Assembly: GCA_051881395.1 (NCBI GenBank) | Contig: JBJEPU010000137.1 | Span: 1 to 9,052 of the forward strand | Direction of reading: 5' to 3' | Length of the DNA: 9,052 bases | Source of the DNA: Fimenecus sp051881395 | GTDB taxonomy: Bacteria > Bacillota > Clostridia > Oscillospirales > Acutalibacteraceae | Made by a program: the position numbers and the translations under genes | Notes under the pieces: model-generated | The model's input: the letters and a program-made list of their open reading frames with translations, nothing else | Told to the model about the DNA's origin: nothing | Databases searched by the model: none | In this document: positions 5,982 to 9,052 of the stretch, in pieces | Numbering within the stretch: the first letter of the stretch is position 1 | Layout of the letters: the number at the start of each line of letters is the position of its first letter

Positions 5982-6926
5982 ATGGCAAAAGAAGTATTGA
6001 CCCCTGAAGAAATTGCAGAGAAAAAAATCAGACGTTCCAACGGTTGGACCCGTTTTTGGGCAATCGTTTTGGCATTGGTTTTGGTAGGCGCGTCCACCTC
6101 CTTCGCGGCGAAAAAGGCAAGTGAGGCAAACGAGGAAGCGGCGGCAAAACAGGCAGAGCTTGCTTCGCAGTATGCGGCGGCAAATGCAAATGCAGGCAGC
6201 GCGCAGAGCTGGGATGACGGCTCGGCAAGCGGCTCGGCAAGCAGTGATGATGCGGCGGCACCGGCTTCCAATGAAGCGGAAGAAGCGGCGAAAGCGATTA
6301 ACGCGGCAACCGCGGCGGCGGCTACGGCAGGGTACGATTGGAAAAGAACCAGTGAATACACCAAGCCCGTGGATGTCGGCAGTGCAACCGATGTTTTGAA
6401 TAAGGTTATCCAGGGCGTTGACCCGAACGCAAATGTGGACTCCGTTGTCGGTGGTTTCATCGGTATCGGTAAAAAGGAAGCCAAGATTGAAAAGGGTAAA
6501 GATGCCGCGGAATGCATCGGCTATCACGGCGAAAGCTACAAGCTGAAAGCCACCTCTTTGAAAGCTTCCGACTTGAAAGATTTGACCGTAAGTGACGGTA
6601 CATACACCTTTAAATTGGCAGATGTCAACACGCCGAAGAAAGACGGCTCCAATTCGCTGAACCGTTTGACGGACGACATTGTTATTCAGGAAGAAGTTTC
6701 CCAAGAAATCAAAGACCAGGTCGGCAGTGCCGTAACGGTAACGAGCTTGGTCGGCGTATACAGCAACATCAACGTTAAAGTTGTGATTGCTGACGGCAAG
6801 CTGACGGAAATGACCTATTCTTATGACGCGGATGTGTCCGAACTTGGGTTGAAAGTCGCTGTTGTATCTGTAAAAGGTACAGGCGCTATGCACACCGAAG
6901 CTTCTTACACCAACTTCGTATATTAA
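5982..6926 (+). CDS. Membrane-anchored ectodomain protein, paralog 2 (mosaic)
   Basis: A 314-residue paralog of the preceding gene. The cytoplasmic start carries LTPEEIAEKK (6-15), followed by GWTRFWAIVLALVLVGAS (21-38) as the membrane segment. This anchor resembles paralog 3 (GWVRFCAILLAVVL) more than paralog 1. Then comes an Ala/Glu/Gln-rich stretch (44-68) that may be helical or coiled, a Ser/Gly/Asp linker (72-90), and the same ectodomain as paralog 1. From residue 89 on, the two proteins differ only by Thr-to-Ser in VVSVKG. SFAAKK after the hydrophobic core could be a signal peptidase site, so release instead of anchoring is possible. GAGAGGGAG (5965-5973) is 8 nt before the ATG. It is the middle gene of the operon; function is unknown. 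Confidence 0.88.
   Translation: MAKEVLTPEEIAEKKIRRSNGWTRFWAIVLALVLVGASTSFAAKKASEANEEAAAKQAELASQYAAANANAGSAQSWDDGSASGSASSDDAAAPASNEAEEAAKAINAATAAAATAGYDWKRTSEYTKPVDVGSATDVLNKVIQGVDPNANVDSVVGGFIGIGKKEAKIEKGKDAAECIGYHGESYKLKATSLKASDLKDLTVSDGTYTFKLADVNTPKKDGSNSLNRLTDDIVIQEEVSQEIKDQVGSAVTVTSLVGVYSNINVKVVIADGKLTEMTYSYDADVSELGLKVAVVSVKGTGAMHTEASYTNFVY
6246..6859 (+). repeat. 614-bp perfect direct repeat, copy B
   Basis: This is the second copy of the segment at 5278-5891, in the same reading frame and at the same residue numbers (89-293) of a protein of equal length. The DNA encoding residues 1-80 is clearly divergent between the two genes, so the identity is confined to the ectodomain half. Confidence 0.97.
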
Positions 6927-6979
6927 GCGGCAAACCGAAAGCGCACAATATGTGCATATCTTGTTAGGAAAGGAAGAGC

Positions 6980-8266
6980 ATGATGGCTAAAAAACCTAAA
7001 ATCGAACTCACGCTGGAAGAGTTACAGGCGAAAAAAAGCAAACGCCAGCGCGGTTGGGTTCGTTTCTGTGCAATCCTGCTTGCGGTTGTGCTGACGCTCG
7101 GCATTTTCGGTATGGCGTCGCAAGGCGGTCCGAATATCGTTGAGGTTTATCCGAATGTGGTGCGTGCGCAAACCAAAACGGTTGTGCAAAAGCAAGACAC
7201 CCAGCAGACCGAGCCGGCTGATACCGACACAGAGGATGAGGACACTCCCTCTACCCCGTCGGATACTTCCGAAGAAGAAGGTAGCTTTTTAGATACCATT
7301 TTAGGGCTTCTCGGCGGCTTGGATTTGAGCGGTCTTATCGGCGGCTTAGATATGAACGGTATGGGCATTACCGTTGCAAACGGGATTCAGTCCGCAAAGG
7401 ATTCTTTACTGACCTTAATCGACCAGTTGGAAGCGGCAATCAGCGGCAAGCCGACCATTTCGCACGATGCAGAGGAATTTGATTTCGATGCGAGCGTAGA
7501 GCGCGGTGACGAGGCACTTCGCGAGGCTCTGGTTGAAAAACTGAACGCCGCAACTGCACCCGGTGTGGGCTATACGGTTACGCGTATTAGCATGCCCGAC
7601 TATGAGAACCATCCTGTCAATGTTGAAAACGGCGAAAGCCTTACGAGTATCGGCGCCCAGACGGAAACCGTAAACAAAATCCTGTTGCTGTCCGGTACGA
7701 CCTTGGACATTGTTGTCGGTGCTTTCAACGGGTTGCAATACGATCAAAACAGCGGCGATGTCGCGCCAATTACCTACAATGTTGCAAAAGGCAAAACGGC
7801 TGAGGAAGCGGTTGCCGCGGCAAAATATGACGCCATGTATGCAAATTACGGTCTGAAACAGACCGCCTTGACCGCAGATGACATTGCCATTCTGGAAGCG
7901 GATGAAGAAAACGGAGCCTATGTTTTCGCTTTGAAAGATGTTGCAAATCCGAACAGACGCGCAGATTGCGGGTTGACTCGCTTCACGGATGACTATTTGG
8001 TGCAGAACGAGGTTGCGGAGCGTATGAAGAACGCTTCGGGCTTGACGGAAGTTTCCACCAGCCCCTTGAAGCTGACGGATTTGGACATCAAGTATTACAG
8101 TATCAACGTAGCTGTGCAGTTTGATGTGGAGACCGGGCATTTGGTGAACTTGGCCTATTTCTATATGACAGATGCGAAATTCACGGTCAGAACCAATACG
8201 GTGCAGGTAACCGGTATGTCCCCGTATTTCATCACGTTGAACGAGTACACGAATTTCTACTATTAA
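6980..8266 (+). CDS. Membrane-anchored ectodomain protein, paralog 3 (long, divergent)
   Basis: A 428-residue divergent paralog and the last gene of the operon. The cytoplasmic start holds LTLEELQAKK (10-19), then GWVRFCAILLAVVLTLGIF (25-43) as the anchor. A Thr/Glu/Asp/Pro-rich acidic linker (72-101) and an extra module follow, with GLLGGLDLSGLIGGLDMNGMG (109-129) and a helix (136-155), absent from paralogs 1 and 2. The ectodomain (about 174-428) aligns throughout: LNAATA, VVGAFNG (245-251), KGKTAEEA (270-277), LKDVANP (318-324), RFTDD (334-338), YSINVAV (373-379) and terminal EYTNFYY. The start is Met-Met; the second ATG (6983) aligns with the MAK of the paralogs and is better spaced from AGGAAAGGAAG (6966-6976). 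A 53-bp gap precedes it, with a weak hairpin (6943-6955) and no terminator. Function is unknown. Confidence 0.88.
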   Translation: MMAKKPKIELTLEELQAKKSKRQRGWVRFCAILLAVVLTLGIFGMASQGGPNIVEVYPNVVRAQTKTVVQKQDTQQTEPADTDTEDEDTPSTPSDTSEEEGSFLDTILGLLGGLDLSGLIGGLDMNGMGITVANGIQSAKDSLLTLIDQLEAAISGKPTISHDAEEFDFDASVERGDEALREALVEKLNAATAPGVGYTVTRISMPDYENHPVNVENGESLTSIGAQTETVNKILLLSGTTLDIVVGAFNGLQYDQNSGDVAPITYNVAKGKTAEEAVAAAKYDAMYANYGLKQTALTADDIAILEADEENGAYVFALKDVANPNRRADCGLTRFTDDYLVQNEVAERMKNASGLTEVSTSPLKLTDLDIKYYSINVAVQFDVETGHLVNLAYFYMTDAKFTVRTNTVQVTGMSPYFITLNEYTNFYY

Positions 8267-8286
8267 TCCCTTTTGAATGAATCTTT

Positions 8287-8324
8287 TCCCCTTTTGGTGT
8301 TCTGCCGAAAGGGGATTTTGTTTT
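8287..8324 (+). terminator. Intrinsic terminator of the ectodomain operon
   Basis: TCCCCTTTTGG (8287-8297) pairs with CCGAAAGGGGA (8305-8315), an 11-bp stem with one G-T wobble and a 7-nt loop, followed by TTTTGTTTT. A second, weaker GCC/GGC hairpin with six T (8334-8348) may back it up. Confidence 0.88.
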
Positions 8325-8380
8325 GAGCGGAAGGCCGTCGGCTTTTTTGCCAATTTCAACAGGAGATTTTTAGCAATTTT

Positions 8381-8399
8381 AGGCGTTGTCTATACGCCT
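8381..8399. promoter_or_regulatory. Dyad over the -35 region, candidate operator
   Basis: AGGCGT (8381-8386) and ACGCCT (8394-8399) form a perfect 6-bp dyad around the candidate -35 hexamer TTGTCT (8386-8391). This position would suit a repressor site. As RNA it would only be transcribed from an upstream promoter, and the T-rich bases after it (8401-8404) make a weak terminator the alternative reading. Confidence 0.35.
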
Positions 8400-8414
8400 G
8401 TTTTGTGGTATATT
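8386..8414 (+). promoter_or_regulatory. Candidate promoter of the beta-propeller gene
   Basis: TTGTCT (8386-8391; 4 of 6) and TATATT (8409-8414; 5 of 6) are 17 bp apart. Transcription would begin near 8421, some 46 nt before the ATG. The site lies between the terminator of the ectodomain operon and the next gene, where a promoter is needed. Confidence 0.5.
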
Positions 8415-8432
8415 TACATTGGTTTAAGTTCA

Positions 8433-8448
8433 ATTGTGTGCGCACAAT
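8433..8448. promoter_or_regulatory. Dyad in the leader, next to the ribosome site
   Basis: ATTGTG (8433-8438) and CACAAT (8443-8448) are perfect inverted arms around TGCG. The element sits between the predicted transcription start and the purine-rich ribosome site (8449-8459). It could be a roadblock operator on DNA, or a small hairpin limiting ribosome access. No regulator is assigned. Confidence 0.35.
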
Positions 8449-8466
8449 GAAAAGGGGGGACGTGTT

Positions 8467-9052
8467 ATGAAAAACGCTTTACGCCGTGTACTTGCTTTTT
8501 GGGGGGCGGTTTTGTTTTTATGCGCGTCCATGCTGTGTTTTGCAAGTGCACATTCTGTGATAACGCCTGCCGAGCAAATGCAAACCCATTGGAATACCGA
8601 CAACGGGTTCCCTTCCGAAACGGTACGCGATATTACCATGACCGCGGACGGGCTGTTGTGGTTTGCCACGGCGGACGGCTTAATTCGGTATGACGGCTAT
8701 TCTTTTTCCATGTTAAACAAGCAAACCGAGCCGACCTTTCCGGCGATGGGCACCTCGGTACTTTGCGCCGCGCCGAACGGCGACCTTTGGGTCGGTACCA
8801 ACGGAAACGGCCTTTTGCATTTGGCAGACGGCGTTTGGAGTAACATTACAACACAGACCGGCGCGCTTTCGGACGCTGTGAATGACATCAACCTATTGCC
8901 GGACGGCTCCGTGGCGGTTGCCGTGCCGACGGGCGTCTATTTCGTGCGCGCAGACGGCGGTGTCGGCGACTGCTTTGCGCTGAGTGACCGCGCCTTGGTG
9001 GTGCGCGATATTGCCGTCGGTCCTGCGGGCAATGTGTTCGGCGTGACGGAAG
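8467..9052 (+). CDS. Secreted two-component-regulator-type beta-propeller protein, N-terminal part
   Basis: The first 195 codons of a gene that is still open at the right edge. A signal peptide is clear: basic start, hydrophobic core (about 8-25) and an ASA site after residue 28. Then come Reg_prop-type propeller blades: GFPSETVRDITMTADGLLWF and ATADGLIRYDGYSF (47-80), SVLCAAPNGDLWVGTNGNGLLHL (97-119), and DAVNDINLLPDGSVAVAVPTGVYFV (136-160), with another starting at VVRDIAVGPAGNVFGV (178-193). The DGxLWxxTxxGLxRYDG pattern is the family signature. Such propellers usually form the extracellular sensor of a histidine kinase, GGDEF protein or similar; the output domain lies outside the window. 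A purine-rich ribosome site (8449-8459) precedes the ATG by 7 nt. Confidence 0.88.
   Translation, partial: MKNALRRVLAFWGAVLFLCASMLCFASAHSVITPAEQMQTHWNTDNGFPSETVRDITMTADGLLWFATADGLIRYDGYSFSMLNKQTEPTFPAMGTSVLCAAPNGDLWVGTNGNGLLHLADGVWSNITTQTGALSDAVNDINLLPDGSVAVAVPTGVYFVRADGGVGDCFALSDRALVVRDIAVGPAGNVFGVTE

Noticed and set aside
5029..5988. Long antisense frame over paralog 1 (319 codons)
   Set aside because: It mirrors the codon pattern of the sense gene, has no ribosome site, and recurs over the identical DNA of paralog 2. The sense frame has a promoter, ribosome site and paralog support.
5278..6859. Insertion sequence or transposon as source of the repeat
   Set aside because: There is no transposase, no terminal inverted repeat and no target duplication. 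The repeat stays in frame inside homologous coding regions.
5918..6893. Antisense frames over paralog 2
   Set aside because: They are the same shadow frames carried by the 614-bp repeat; their similarity to the frame at 5029-5988 reflects the DNA repeat, not protein selection.
1..9052. tRNA, rRNA, CRISPR array, prophage or defence genes
   Set aside because: No tRNA-like cloverleaf ends, rRNA motifs, spaced short repeats or recognisable phage/defence proteins were seen on either strand by reading.

Overview
The window looks like a chromosomal segment of an endospore-forming Firmicute, most likely an anaerobic Clostridia member of the Oscillospiraceae/Ruminococcaceae type. This is inferred from a complete spoIIE, strong AAAGGAGG-like ribosome sites on every gene, sigma-A-type promoters, Firmicute-style intrinsic terminators, and a PadR/DUF1700/DUF4097/PspC operon. 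Every supported gene is on the + strand, and no RNA gene, transposase or CRISPR array is visible.

Region 1 (1-2314) is an envelope-response-type operon. After a probable dispersed-repeat fragment and a promoter with direct repeats over its -10 box, it holds a PadR repressor, a HAAS/DUF1700 membrane protein (4-base overlap with padR), a DUF4097 beta-helix protein and a PspC-domain protein, closed by a strong terminator. The working model is a PadR-controlled, autoregulated set that senses or remodels the cell envelope.

Region 2 (2315-4858) is a monocistronic spoIIE: membrane N-terminus, cysteine-containing central region and PP2C phosphatase. Upstream is a near-perfect -35/-10 pair separated by 21 bp, the unusual geometry of the Spo0A-activated B. 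subtilis spoIIE promoter. A terminator overlaps the stop codon.

Region 3 (4859-8324) is the least explained part. It is a three-gene operon of membrane-anchored, outward-facing proteins of a family I do not recognise. All three share an N-terminal cytoplasmic LTxEE motif, one transmembrane anchor, a low-complexity linker and a homologous ectodomain ending in YTNF-x-Y. Genes 1 and 2 are identical over 614 bp of ectodomain DNA but have different anchors, while the anchor of gene 2 resembles that of gene 3. Gene 2 is therefore a mosaic, pointing to recent gene conversion or domain swapping. The operon has its own promoter, a 5' leader hairpin and a strong terminator.

Region 4 (8325-9052) has a promoter flanked by two dyads and the first 195 codons of a secreted beta-propeller sensor (Reg_prop type) that runs off the right edge.
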